This document shows, in pieces, positions 47,343 to 57,557 of a DNA stretch of 64,000 bases; positions within the stretch are counted from its first letter, which is position 1, and each line of letters opens with the position of its first letter. The notes beneath the pieces were generated by a model. That model was not told the DNA's origin. It saw only the letters and a list, made by a program, of their open reading frames with translations, and ran no database searches. This DNA is from Caballeronia sordidicola (lineage in GTDB: Bacteria; Pseudomonadota; Gammaproteobacteria; Burkholderiales; Burkholderiaceae). Location: assembly GCF_001544455.2 (NCBI RefSeq), contig NZ_FCOC02000011.1, positions 124,001 through 188,000 of the forward strand, given 5' to 3'. The position numbers and the translations under genes were made by a program.

Positions 47343-48535
47343 TGACAATGCGCGGACTGATCTGGTTTGTGCTCCTGTTCGCGGCCGCCGCGGCGCTGGC
47401 GCTGGTCGGCGTGTTCGACGGCGGCCAGGTGCTGCTCGTGATCCCGCCGTATCGGGTCGATGTATCGCTGAACCTGTTCGTAGTGGCGCTGGTGGTGACG
47501 TTCATCGTGCTGTACGCGGTGCTGCGCGCCATCCGCAGCGTGTGGAAAATGCCGCAGCGCGTGTCGGCGTATCGCATGCGCTCGAGGCTTGCAAAGGCAA
47601 ATGCGTCCTTGCGCGATGCGATCGGCCACTTGTACGCAGGACGTTTCTCGAAAGCGGAAAAGTCCGCGCGCGATTCTCTCTCCGTCGATGAAAACGTCGG
47701 CGCCGCCGGGTTGATCGGTGCAAAAGCCGCACACGAAATGCACGAGTACGCGCGCCGCGACGAGTGGCTCGCGAAGGTGACGGGCAGCGACTGGCAGGAT
47801 GCGCGCTTGATGGCCACGGCAGACATGCGTGCCGACGGCCGCGACGCCGACGGCGCGCTCGTTGCACTGACCGAAATGCAGGCGCAGGGCGGCCGCCGGT
47901 TGCACGCGCAGCAGATCGCGTTGCGTGCGCAGCAGCAGTTGAAGAACTGGGGCGAAGTGCTGAAACTGGTCAAGACGCTGGAAAAACGCGAGGCGCTGCA
48001 TCCGGCGGTCGCGGTGCGTTTGCGTCAGGTCGCCGCCGAGAATTTGCTGCGCGATCGCCGGCACAATCCGGATGCGCTGCTTGAGTTCTGGCAGTCGTTG
48101 TCTCCGGTCGAACGGCAGTCGCCGCGTCTGGCCGATCTTGCCGCCGAATTGCTGATCGCGCTGGACCGTCGCAACGACGCACGCAAGATTGTCGAGGAAG
48201 CGCTGAACCACAATTGGGACGCGCGTTTGCTGCGCCGGTATCCGGATTGCGCGTCTCCGGGCGACGCATTGCCGCTGATCCAGCGTGCCGAAGCGTGGCA
48301 GAAGGAGCGCACGGAAGACGCCGACCTGCTGTTCACGCTCGGCCGTTTGTGCCTGCATCAGCAGTTATGGGGCAAGGCGCAGGCATTCCTGGAATCGGCC
48401 TTGAAACTCGCCGATAATGAACCGCTCAAGATCCGCACGCATCGCGCGCTTGCCCGCTTGCACGAACAACTCGGCGATAGCGAAAAGGCGAGCCAGCATT
48501 ATCGTGAGAGCGCGCTGGCGATGAACGTGGTCTGA
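47339..48535 (+). CDS. hemY: HemY-type heme biosynthesis membrane protein
   Basis: A 398-residue protein with two N-terminal membrane helices (LIWFVLLFAAAAALALVGVF and LFVVALVVTFIVLYAVL) and a long TPR-like helical region, as in proteobacterial HemY. It is not the HemY protoporphyrinogen oxidase of Bacillus. Together with HemX it probably holds heme enzymes at the membrane; activity is unknown. The ATG overlaps the hemDX stop by 4 bases; the second ATG, one codon on, is equally possible. Confidence 0.92.
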   Translation: MMTMRGLIWFVLLFAAAAALALVGVFDGGQVLLVIPPYRVDVSLNLFVVALVVTFIVLYAVLRAIRSVWKMPQRVSAYRMRSRLAKANASLRDAIGHLYAGRFSKAEKSARDSLSVDENVGAAGLIGAKAAHEMHEYARRDEWLAKVTGSDWQDARLMATADMRADGRDADGALVALTEMQAQGGRRLHAQQIALRAQQQLKNWGEVLKLVKTLEKREALHPAVAVRLRQVAAENLLRDRRHNPDALLEFWQSLSPVERQSPRLADLAAELLIALDRRNDARKIVEEALNHNWDARLLRRYPDCASPGDALPLIQRAEAWQKERTEDADLLFTLGRLCLHQQLWGKAQAFLESALKLADNEPLKIRTHRALARLHEQLGDSEKASQHYRESALAMNVV

Positions 48536-48556
48536 GTTTTTGACGCTTCGAATAAA

Positions 48557-48594
48557 CGCGAGCTCCTTCGTGCACGAAGGCTCGCGGTTTTTTT
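48557..48594 (+). terminator. Intrinsic terminator after hemY
   Basis: CGCGAG-CT-CCTTCG / CGAAGG-CTCGCG stem-loop with a small internal bulge and loop TGCA, followed by TTTTTTT. It separates the convergent hemY and TolC genes. Confidence 0.88.
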
Positions 48595-48606
48595 ATTGCT
48601 TGCGGG

Positions 48607-50109
48607 TTATTGAGGCAGGGAACGCCGGCCAGTTGCCGGATTCGCCGTGCGCGGATGCGGCACGGCTGGCACCACAGGCAGCGCTGTGAGCGCGGTGTCG
48701 TCGGTCGGAGAGAGCAGCGAGTTCAGCGAAAGCACGTCGCTGTCGGTGAGACTTGCTGTGGACGCCTTCAATTTCAGCGAATTGATCAGCGTGTCGTAAC
48801 GCGCTTTTGCGAGATCGCGGCGTGCCGAAAAAAGCTGATCCTGCGCGTTGAGCACGTCGATATTGATGCGCACGCCGACCTGATACCCAAGCAAGTTCGA
48901 CTCAAGCGACGTACGCGCCGACCGTTCGGCGGTTTCGAGCGCGCGAACCTGAGCAAGTCCGCTCGATACCCCCAAAAATGCCTGTCGCGCCGATAACGCA
49001 GCCGAGCGCCGGGCTTGGTCCAGGTCGGCTTGCGACTTGTCTTCGAGCGCGAGCGTTTGCCGCACGCGGCTTTGCGTCGCGCCGCCCTCATAAAGCGGAA
49101 TGGTGAGCTGAACGCCGACCGTTGCGTTGCTGTAGTAAGCGCCAAAATTGCCCAGTTCGGCCGCCGCCGCCGGGATGCCCGGACCAATGGTGCCCGCGCC
49201 GCTGCCAAAACCGCCGCCGAAATTTCCGCCGAAGTTGCCCGCGCCCGCAGCGCCCAGACTGCTCTTGGAATAGCTCGCGACAAGATCGAGCGACGGATAG
49301 TGACCGGCTTTCGCCTTCAATGTCTCACGCTGAGCATTCGATACAGCCAGTTGCTTGAGCACGACGTCATAGTTGGCATCGCGCGCGGCGTCAACCCACT
49401 GCTGCATGTCGGCGGGAACGGGCGGCGGCAGCGTCACGCCGCGAGCAAGGCCGTCCACGCGCGTCACCGGATGCCCGACGATCTGCTCCAGCGCAGCCAG
49501 TTTCACATCGAGATCGTTCTGCGCGGCAATCTCCTGCGAGACAGCCTGATCGTATTTGGCCTGGGCTTCGTTGGTATCGGTGATGGTGGCGCTGCCGGCG
49601 TCGAAGGAATGTTTCGCCGATTCGAGCTGCTGCGCAATCGATGCCTTCTGCGAGCGCACGATCGCGAGACTATCCTGGGCCGAAAGCGCGTCGAAGTAAG
49701 CCTGCCCGAGCCGCACGATCAAATCCTGACGCGCGGCCGCGAACTGCGCCTGAGCCGATGTCAGCGCGATCTGGCCTTGCTGGTAGCCCTGCCAGCTTGC
49801 GACGTTGATGAGCGGTTGAGTCAGCGAAACAACAAAGCCGTTGCTGTTGCCGTTCGATGCCGGAAAACCGCCGCCGAACTCGGTGCGCTGCTCATTGGCG
49901 GACAACGATGCCGACAGTTGCGGCAACAGTTTTGCCCGCGCCTGCGGCAGCTGTTCACTGTCGGCGGTGAGACTGGCGCGCGCGCCTTGAAGCTGCGCGT
50001 CCGTGTTGAGCGCTTCGTCGTAGAGCTGGTCGAGACCGACTGCCATTGCGGGCAAGCACGCCAGCCCGGCGCTGAGGCTGGACAGCGCCAGCGCGAACAT
50101 CGGCCGCAT
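48607..50109 (-). CDS. TolC-family outer-membrane efflux channel
   Basis: A 500-residue TolC-type protein, from the ATG giving MRPMFALALSSLSAG, with a signal peptide ending PAMA. Two related halves of long amphipathic helices are seen (LYDEALNTDAQLQGARASLT; LNAQDQLFSARRDLAKARYD), with a Gly/Phe-rich insertion around residues 270-310 in the second half. It would be the exit duct for type I secretion or RND pumps. It is the last gene of a run with rhodanese and isoaspartyl methyltransferase. The open frame upstream to 50190 is not a signal-peptide-like start. Confidence 0.92.
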   Translation of the reverse strand: MRPMFALALSSLSAGLACLPAMAVGLDQLYDEALNTDAQLQGARASLTADSEQLPQARAKLLPQLSASLSANEQRTEFGGGFPASNGNSNGFVVSLTQPLINVASWQGYQQGQIALTSAQAQFAAARQDLIVRLGQAYFDALSAQDSLAIVRSQKASIAQQLESAKHSFDAGSATITDTNEAQAKYDQAVSQEIAAQNDLDVKLAALEQIVGHPVTRVDGLARGVTLPPPVPADMQQWVDAARDANYDVVLKQLAVSNAQRETLKAKAGHYPSLDLVASYSKSSLGAAGAGNFGGNFGGGFGSGAGTIGPGIPAAAAELGNFGAYYSNATVGVQLTIPLYEGGATQSRVRQTLALEDKSQADLDQARRSAALSARQAFLGVSSGLAQVRALETAERSARTSLESNLLGYQVGVRINIDVLNAQDQLFSARRDLAKARYDTLINSLKLKASTASLTDSDVLSLNSLLSPTDDTALTALPVVPAVPHPRTANPATGRRSLPQ

Positions 50110-50150
50110 GGAGATTCCGTGGTGACTAAAAAGGCTGAAGGAACGGCGAA

Positions 50151-50474
50151 TCAGTACGTTGGCACGGCCGGATCGACTTGCTTCGACCATGCATCGATAC
50201 CGCCGAACAGGTTGAACACCTGCGTAAAGCCGCGAGACTCCAGGAACATGCCCACTTGCGCGCTGCGGGCGCCGTGATGGCAGATGCAGACGATCTGCGC
50301 TTCGTCGTCCAGTTCTTCACTGCGGGCAGGAATGTCGCGCATCGGAATGGCGACAACGTTGGCCAGCCGGGCCGTTTCAAGTTCCCACGGTTCGCGGACG
50401 TCGAGCAGGACAGGAGCGGGGCGCGATGAATCGGCGAGCCATTCGGCCAGTTCGGGTGCGGACAGATTTTGCAT
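50151..50474 (-). CDS. Rhodanese-like sulfurtransferase domain protein
   Basis: A single-domain rhodanese (107 residues) of GlpE type. The DVREPWELETARL motif is followed by the active-site loop CHHGARS with Cys65. It can carry persulfide sulfur, but its physiological acceptor is unknown. It lies 41 bases upstream of the TolC start, in the order methyltransferase-rhodanese-tolC that recurs in related bacteria. Confidence 0.92.
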   Translation of the reverse strand: MQNLSAPELAEWLADSSRPAPVLLDVREPWELETARLANVVAIPMRDIPARSEELDDEAQIVCICHHGARSAQVGMFLESRGFTQVFNLFGGIDAWSKQVDPAVPTY

Positions 50475-50575
50475 GGGATTCCGGTGAAAAGGGCAAGCAG
50501 TCGGAGAGCAGGTCAGCTCGCCTGTGCCGCCGGCACAAACGTGTCACGTAAGGTTTAGCAAGTTAAGGCATGGGA

Positions 50576-50610
50576 CCGGGAGCGCGTGCATTCATAAAAC
50601 GCGCTCCCGG
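50576..50610. terminator. Inverted repeat just past the isoaspartyl methyltransferase gene
   Basis: Perfect 12-bp stem CCGGGAGCGCGT (50576-50587) / ACGCGCTCCCGG (50599-50610), 11-base loop. It starts 6 bases past the stop at 50616. No T-run follows on the minus strand, so it may slow or stabilise the transcript instead of ending it. Confidence 0.55.
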
Positions 50611-50615
50611 ACAAC

Positions 50616-51269
50616 TCAGAACTTGAAGCGCGAAGGTTGCACCGCGTTCTTGAGCGGCGCGATCAGCGTTTCAAAGATATCGGCCACGCGGAATTGCTTT
50701 TCGTCAACACGCGTGATGATCTGCGCTTTCATGACCGGCGCGCCGCCAACGAACGCCGCCAGCCGGCCGCCGATCTTCAGTTGATCGAGAAATTCCTGCG
50801 GCATGACCGGCAAACCGCCCGACACGCAAATGATGTCGTAGGTCTCGCCCTGGTTCCAGCCGCGTGCGCCATCGCCCAGCGCAACCTGTACATTCGACAC
50901 ACCGTTGGCCGCCAGATTGTCTTCGGCGAGCTTGGCGAGTTCCGGTTCAATCTCAACGGTTGTCACCGAGCGGCCGCGCGCGGCGAGCAGCGCTGCCATG
51001 TAGCCCGAACCCGCGCCGATTTCGAGCACGATCTCATGCTTTTTCACAGCCAGCTCTTGCAATACACGCGCTTCGACGCGTGGAAACAGCATGTGCTGGC
51101 CAGCCGGCAGCGGAATCTCGAGATCCGCGAACGCAATGTTGCGATACGCAGCGGGGACGAAATTTTCACGCTTGACGATCGACAGCAGGTTCAGGACGTC
51201 CTGGTCCAGCACATCCCAGGGGCGGATTTGCTGTTCGATCATGTTGAAACGCGCTTGCTCGATGTTCAT
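50616..51269 (-). CDS. Protein-L-isoaspartate O-methyltransferase-like protein
   Basis: A 217-residue SAM methyltransferase starting MNIEQARFNMIEQQIRPWDV. Motif I is VLEIGAGSGYMAALLA, followed by VTTVEIEPELA and LGDGARGWNQGETYDIICVS, as in the PCMT family that starts repair of isoaspartyl residues. The active loop differs from enzymes such as E. coli Pcm, and some members of this TolC-linked group may have another substrate. An open extension upstream to 51434 is not conserved. Confidence 0.88.
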   Translation of the reverse strand: MNIEQARFNMIEQQIRPWDVLDQDVLNLLSIVKRENFVPAAYRNIAFADLEIPLPAGQHMLFPRVEARVLQELAVKKHEIVLEIGAGSGYMAALLAARGRSVTTVEIEPELAKLAEDNLAANGVSNVQVALGDGARGWNQGETYDIICVSGGLPVMPQEFLDQLKIGGRLAAFVGGAPVMKAQIITRVDEKQFRVADIFETLIAPLKNAVQPSRFKF

Positions 51270-51488
51270 GTTCAGTCTGCGGGTCGATCGACCGTTGAGG
51301 GTGGAGTTGACTTGGTGACGTACGCAATGACACCGCGTAATGCCGTGCTTATTTCTGCGCTTATTACTGTAAGTAAGCCGAAAATCGAAGTTGGATTGTA
51401 GCAAATCAACAAGTGCTGGACGTTGCGGCGGCAAGCGTTAGCCATTTGGGCGACGTTCAAGCGCGAGTTGAATCCGGCTTTAAAGCCC

Positions 51489-52109
51489 TCAATGCGGCAG
51501 CCGTACGTCCAGCACCAGCGTCACGAGCCTTGCAACAAGAATGAACCCGGTCGAAAGCAGCACGTTGTAGACGCCCAGCACGCCCATGGAATCGAGCCCG
51601 AGATACAGCCAGCAACCGGCGAACGCGCATACGGCATAAGGCCGAGAGTCGCGCAGGATCAGCGGAACTTCGTTGCACAGCACGTCCCGTATAATGCCGC
51701 CGAAAACGCCCGTCACCACGCCCATCAAGGCCGCGGTGAATGCGGGCATTTGCGCATCGAGTGCGATCGACGTGCCCGAAATGCTGAACAAACCAAGGCC
51801 GATTGCGTCCGCGACCAGCAATGCCCGCTGATCGAACAGGCGGGTCGTCAGGCGCAGGAACATGGGCGCCGTGAGCGCCAACGCGAAAATAACGATCACA
51901 TAATCCTGGTGCTCGACCCAGTAAAACGGCCGGCGCGAGAGCAGGACATCGCGCACGGTCCCGCCGCCAAATGCCGTCGCGAGCGCGACCAGAAAGGCGC
52001 CGACCGCGTCCAGCCGGCGTTTTCTCGCTTCGATCAACCCCGATATTGCATACGCGAAGATTGCGAGTCCCTCCATGATGGCGATTGCCAGGGTAAGCCG
52101 GGGATGCAC
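51489..52109 (-). CDS. TRIC/YadS-type (UPF0126) membrane protein
   Basis: A 206-residue protein with seven hydrophobic segments made of two related halves, each with the GGG(T/I)(V/I)RD motif: GGGTVRDVLLSRRP and GGIIRDVLCNEVP. Family members include trimeric intracellular cation channels. The start is GTG at 52109 (reading VHPRLTLAIAIMEG), with AGAGG 8 bases upstream; an ATG at 52076 is the alternative. The longer frame overlaps smr antisense-like, low-complexity sequence. It starts 2 bases past the smr stop. Confidence 0.87.
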   Translation of the reverse strand: MHPRLTLAIAIMEGLAIFAYAISGLIEARKRRLDAVGAFLVALATAFGGGTVRDVLLSRRPFYWVEHQDYVIVIFALALTAPMFLRLTTRLFDQRALLVADAIGLGLFSISGTSIALDAQMPAFTAALMGVVTGVFGGIIRDVLCNEVPLILRDSRPYAVCAFAGCWLYLGLDSMGVLGVYNVLLSTGFILVARLVTLVLDVRLPH

Positions 52110-52111
52110 CT

Positions 52112-52939
52112 TCAAGGCCTCTTTCGCTGATCGCGATGACTGCGGGCGTCCCGGTCTTGCGGATGTCCATGATGATGCGGCGAGCCGGCCGGCTTCAGCA
52201 GCACAAGTACGGCGCCCGCGCCGCCATCGTGCGGCCGCGCCTGGCAAAACGCGATCACTTCCTCTTTCTGCACGAGCCACGCGCGAACCTTGCCTTTGAG
52301 CACCGGTTCGCGGCCGATCGAACCCAGTCCCTTGCCGTGAATCACGCGCAGGCAGCGCAGGCCGCGTTTCGCCGATTCCCGGATGAACTCCGACAACGCC
52401 TTGCGCGCTTCCTCGCGCCGCATGCCATGCAGGTCGAGCTGCGCCTGCACGATCCACGCGCCGCGCCGGAGCTTTCTCACCACCTCCTCACGAACGCCGT
52501 GGCGGCAATAGGAGAGTGAGTCGTCGGTATCGAGCAGGCTTTCGGGATCGTATTCGTCGGAGAGCGCCTCGTGCAGCACTGCTTCTTCGTCAAGGCGCGT
52601 CTGCAGCGGCAAGGGCGAAGGCGGCACGCGCGGCAGCGTCATGCGGGGCGGCGCCTTCAGCGGCTCGACTTCGCCGATAGCACGGCGGAACACGTCGGCG
52701 TCGGCGAGTGCTTCGCGCTCCGCCGCCATTGCGGCCTTGCGCTGGGACTTGCGCACCGCCGCCTGCGCCTCAAGCGATTCGCGCAGCGCGCCGAGCCCGG
52801 CGAGACCATCGCGTTTGAGCGCTGCCGACAGTTCTTCTTGTGTCGGCGGCGCTTTTCTCGATGCCGCGGCTGCGCCCGGCGCGATCTCGCGCGGGCGCTT
52901 GGGCCGGGGTTCGTTCGGATGGGGCAGGTTCTTGGGCAT
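52112..52939 (-). CDS. Smr-domain protein
   Basis: A 275-residue protein with a charged, disordered N-terminus of about 130 residues and a C-terminal Smr domain, with LDLHG at 168-172, the HGKG motif at 201-204 and LVLLKP at the domain end. Smr domains are nucleases or nucleic-acid binders linked to mRNA rescue at stalled ribosomes or DNA repair. After the domain comes a 25-residue basic, His-rich tail (GSPHHHGHPQDRDARSHRD), which is unusual and encoded where the TRIC gene's ribosome-binding region begins. Confidence 0.9.
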   Translation of the reverse strand: MPKNLPHPNEPRPKRPREIAPGAAAASRKAPPTQEELSAALKRDGLAGLGALRESLEAQAAVRKSQRKAAMAAEREALADADVFRRAIGEVEPLKAPPRMTLPRVPPSPLPLQTRLDEEAVLHEALSDEYDPESLLDTDDSLSYCRHGVREEVVRKLRRGAWIVQAQLDLHGMRREEARKALSEFIRESAKRGLRCLRVIHGKGLGSIGREPVLKGKVRAWLVQKEEVIAFCQARPHDGGAGAVLVLLKPAGSPHHHGHPQDRDARSHRDQRKRP

Positions 52940-53071
52940 TGGAAGGCAGAAGAAAATGCGCGGCGGCGCCTTGGTTCACGGCGCTTTCCGGAAAGCCTTT
53001 TTAACATGGGAGCGCGGGAAAAGGACGCGCATGAAGATGCGTCCACGCGATTTTTGCCGCGCCTGAAACGG

Positions 53072-53109
53072 AAACGCCGGTCGATTCCAAAGGATCGCGA
53101 CCGGCGTTT
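53072..53109. terminator. Inverted repeat downstream of trxB
   Basis: AAACGCCGGTCG (53072-53083) pairs with CGACCGGCGTTT (53098-53109), loop about 14 bases. It lies 47 bases past the trxB stop. The U-run is short on both strands. Confidence 0.6.
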
Positions 53110-53155
53110 GACCATATCTGATGCTTCAAACCTCTAGCGCAACAGTTCCCGCGGC

Positions 53156-54493
<1,338 letters not shown>

Positions 54494-56800
54494 ATGGCAA
54501 AAGCTACCTATTCTGCGAGTGCGCAGGCGTTGCCTCACCGCATGTCGCGCCTTTTTACCGAGATTCGATGGATCCTGCAGGTCGCGCTCGGCGTGTTCCT
54601 GCTCATGGCGCTCGTGAGCTACAGCCGCCACGATCCAAGCTGGACCCACGCCGCGCAAGTTGACCAGATCGCCAACTGGGCGGGGCGGGTGGGCGCGTGG
54701 ACGGCGGACATCCTTCTGCTGCTCTTCGGCCTTTCCGCATATTGGTGGGTCGTGCTGCTCGCGCGGCGGATCATCGCAAATTACCGGCGGATCACCAATC
54801 ACGAGACGCCGGCCGAGCAACCGCTGAAAGACCGCACGTGGCTTGCCGAGGCCTTCGCTTTCGTGCTGGTGCTGCTGGCAAGCGACGGTATTGAAGCGTT
54901 GCGCATGTGGTCGCTCAAGGTGCAGGTGCCGCGCGCGCCGGGCGGCGTGGTCGGCGAGGCCGTGGCGCATGCCGTTTCCCACGCGTTCGGCTTTACCGGC
55001 GCGACGCTGATCCTGTTGATTGCTCTGGCCATCGGCTTGTCGCTCTATTTCAACTTCTCCTGGCTTTCCGTCTGCGAAAAAACCGGCGACGGCATCATGG
55101 CCACCATTACGGGCGCAAGACTGCGCCGCGAAGCAGGGCGTGACCGCAAGCTCGGCGAAGCGGCGGCCGAAAAACGCGAAGGCAAGGTGGTACGGGGCCG
55201 CGTCAAGATTGAAGAGCAGGAACCGGTCATGATCGTGCCGCCGGCCGCGCCAGTGAAGTCGGCGCGGGTGGAAAAGGAAAAGCAGGTGCCGCTTTTCACC
55301 GATCTTCCCGGCGACTCCACGCTGCCGCCGCTGGCATTGCTCGACGCCGCGCCCGAAGTCAAGGAGACCATTTCCGCCGATACGCTCGAATACACGTCCC
55401 GCCTGATCGAGAAAAAACTCAAGGACTTCGGCGTGGAAGTGGCCGTGGTCGCCGCGTATCCGGGACCGGTCGTGACGCGTTACGAAATCGAACCTGCCAC
55501 GGGCGTCAAAGGGTCGCAGATCGTGGGGCTGGCAAAGGATCTGGCGCGCTCGCTTTCGCTGGTTTCCATCCGCGTGGTCGAGACGATTCCGGGCAAGAAT
55601 TTCATGGCGCTGGAGTTGCCGAACCAGCGCCGCCAGACCGTGCGTCTGTCCGAGATTCTCGGCTCGCAAGTTTATGCCGATGCCGCTTCGCCTTTGACCA
55701 TGGGTCTCGGCAAGGATATTGGCGGAAAGCCGGTGTGCGCGGATCTCGCGAAAATGCCGCACTTGCTGGTGGCCGGCACGACCGGCTCGGGCAAATCGGT
55801 GGGTATCAACGCGATGATCCTGTCGCTGTTGTATAAGGCCACGGCCGACGAAGTGCGCATGATCCTCATCGATCCGAAGATGCTTGAAATGAGCGTCTAC
55901 GAAGGCATTCCGCATCTGCTCTGCCCAGTTGTCACCGACATGCGGCAGGCCGGTCACGCGCTGAACTGGGCCGTGGCCGAGATGGAACGCCGTTACAAGC
56001 TGATGAGCAAGATGGGCGTGCGTAATCTCGCAGGCTTCAACAACAAGATCGACGAAGCCGCGAAGCGCGACGAGAAGATTCCCAACCCGTTCAGCCTGAC
56101 GCCGGATGAACCCGAACCGCTGAACCGCTTGCCGACCATCGTGGTCGTGATCGACGAACTGGCCGACCTGATGATGGTTGTCGGCAAGAAGGTGGAAGAA
56201 CTGATTGCCCGCATTGCGCAGAAGGCGCGCGCGGCCGGCATTCACCTGATTCTCGCCACGCAGCGGCCATCGGTGGACGTGATTACCGGCTTGATCAAGG
56301 CGAACGTGCCTACGCGCATGGCGTTCCAGGTGTCATCGAAGATCGACTCGCGGACCATTCTCGACCAGCAGGGCGCCGAGTCGCTGCTCGGCATGGGCGA
56401 CATGCTTTATCTGCCGCCAGGTTCCGGCTTGCCGGTGCGCGTGCATGGCGCGTTTGTATCGGACGAAGAAGTGCACCGCGTGGTGAACAAGCTGAAGGAG
56501 CAGGGCGAGCCGAATTACATTGAGGGCATTCTTGAGGGCGGCGTGGCCGGGGACGGTGAAGAAGGCGCGCCGGGCGCGTCCGGTGGCGGCGACGGCGAAG
56601 CCGATCCGCTCTACGATCAGGCCGTCGAGATTGTGATCAAGAACAAGCGCGCATCCATCTCGCTCGTGCAGCGGCACCTGCGGATCGGTTATAACCGTGC
56701 AGCGCGGTTGCTCGAGCAAATGGAGAATTCGGGCCTGGTTTCAAGCATGTCTTCGAACGGCAATCGCGAAATTCTCACGCCCGCGCGTGAAGCAGAATAG
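54494..56800 (+). CDS. ftsK: DNA translocase FtsK
   Basis: FtsK pumps chromosome DNA at the division septum and activates XerCD recombination. The 768-residue protein starts [20 protein letters not shown]; starts at GTG 54458 or ATG 54467 are possible. Four N-terminal membrane helices, a short linker, and a motor domain with Walker A GTTGSGKS at 428-435 and Walker [12 protein letters not shown] follow, then a gamma winged helix near the C-terminus ([20 protein letters not shown]). The linker is much shorter than in E. coli FtsK. lolA follows after 21 bases. Confidence 0.95.
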   Translation: MAKATYSASAQALPHRMSRLFTEIRWILQVALGVFLLMALVSYSRHDPSWTHAAQVDQIANWAGRVGAWTADILLLLFGLSAYWWVVLLARRIIANYRRITNHETPAEQPLKDRTWLAEAFAFVLVLLASDGIEALRMWSLKVQVPRAPGGVVGEAVAHAVSHAFGFTGATLILLIALAIGLSLYFNFSWLSVCEKTGDGIMATITGARLRREAGRDRKLGEAAAEKREGKVVRGRVKIEEQEPVMIVPPAAPVKSARVEKEKQVPLFTDLPGDSTLPPLALLDAAPEVKETISADTLEYTSRLIEKKLKDFGVEVAVVAAYPGPVVTRYEIEPATGVKGSQIVGLAKDLARSLSLVSIRVVETIPGKNFMALELPNQRRQTVRLSEILGSQVYADAASPLTMGLGKDIGGKPVCADLAKMPHLLVAGTTGSGKSVGINAMILSLLYKATADEVRMILIDPKMLEMSVYEGIPHLLCPVVTDMRQAGHALNWAVAEMERRYKLMSKMGVRNLAGFNNKIDEAAKRDEKIPNPFSLTPDEPEPLNRLPTIVVVIDELADLMMVVGKKVEELIARIAQKARAAGIHLILATQRPSVDVITGLIKANVPTRMAFQVSSKIDSRTILDQQGAESLLGMGDMLYLPPGSGLPVRVHGAFVSDEEVHRVVNKLKEQGEPNYIEGILEGGVAGDGEEGAPGASGGGDGEADPLYDQAVEIVIKNKRASISLVQRHLRIGYNRAARLLEQMENSGLVSSMSSNGNREILTPAREAE

Positions 56801-56821
56801 GTTTCTGGAGGTTTCATTCAT

Positions 56822-57505
56822 ATGCAGTCAGTGTTCAGCAAGTCGTTTCATCGCGTGATTCAAGCAGGGGTTTTGAGTGCGTCAATGCTGCTTGCATCGC
56901 AGGCATTCGCAAGCGGCACCGAGCAGTTGAAGGCGTTTGTCGCGCAGGTCCATGCGGCGCACGGCACCTTTGTCCAGCGTGAGGTGAAGGCGCCGAGCAA
57001 GGCGGCTTCCGCCACGGCCACGCAGAACGCCGCGCCGAAAACATCGGGCACGGCGAGCGGCACGTTCACGTTCGCGCGGCCGGGGAAGTTCATCTGGTCG
57101 TATGAGAAGCCGTATGCGCAAGTGCTCCAGGCTGACGGCGACAAGCTCTATGTCTATGACAAGGACCTGAACCAGGTCACCGTGCGCGAGTTGGGCAATG
57201 CGCTGGGCGCGAGTCCCGCCGCGATCCTTTTTGGCAGCAATGATCTCGACAAGAATTTCACCCTGCGCGATGCAGGCGTGAAGGATGGCATCGACTGGCT
57301 GGAATTGACGCCGAAAGCGCAGGATACGCAGTTCCAGCAGGTGGGTATCGGCTTCAGGAACGGCAATCTCGAAGCCATGGAATTGCACGACGTATTCGGT
57401 AACGTGACCTTGCTGACGTTCTCGAATATCGAGAAGAACCCGCCGCTGAGAAACGATCAGTTCAAGTTCGTGGTGCCGAAGGGCGCCGATGTAATCAACG
57501 GTTGA
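56822..57505 (+). CDS. lolA: Outer-membrane lipoprotein carrier protein
   Basis: LolA (227 residues) carries lipoproteins from LolCDE across the periplasm to LolB. It has a signal peptide ending ASQAFA, an early GTFVQ segment, then FARPGKFIWSYEKPY with the conserved Arg, and GVIDWLEL-like C-terminal strands. An insertion of about 15 residues (Ala/Thr/Lys-rich) lies around residues 60-75. It follows ftsK, as commonly seen in proteobacteria, with a GGAGG-type site before the ATG. Confidence 0.95.
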   Translation: MQSVFSKSFHRVIQAGVLSASMLLASQAFASGTEQLKAFVAQVHAAHGTFVQREVKAPSKAASATATQNAAPKTSGTASGTFTFARPGKFIWSYEKPYAQVLQADGDKLYVYDKDLNQVTVRELGNALGASPAAILFGSNDLDKNFTLRDAGVKDGIDWLELTPKAQDTQFQQVGIGFRNGNLEAMELHDVFGNVTLLTFSNIEKNPPLRNDQFKFVVPKGADVING

Positions 57506-57557
57506 TCGCGGTTCAGGAAGCGAGGCGTTTGCAGCCTCGCTTGCAGTTGCACGGCGC

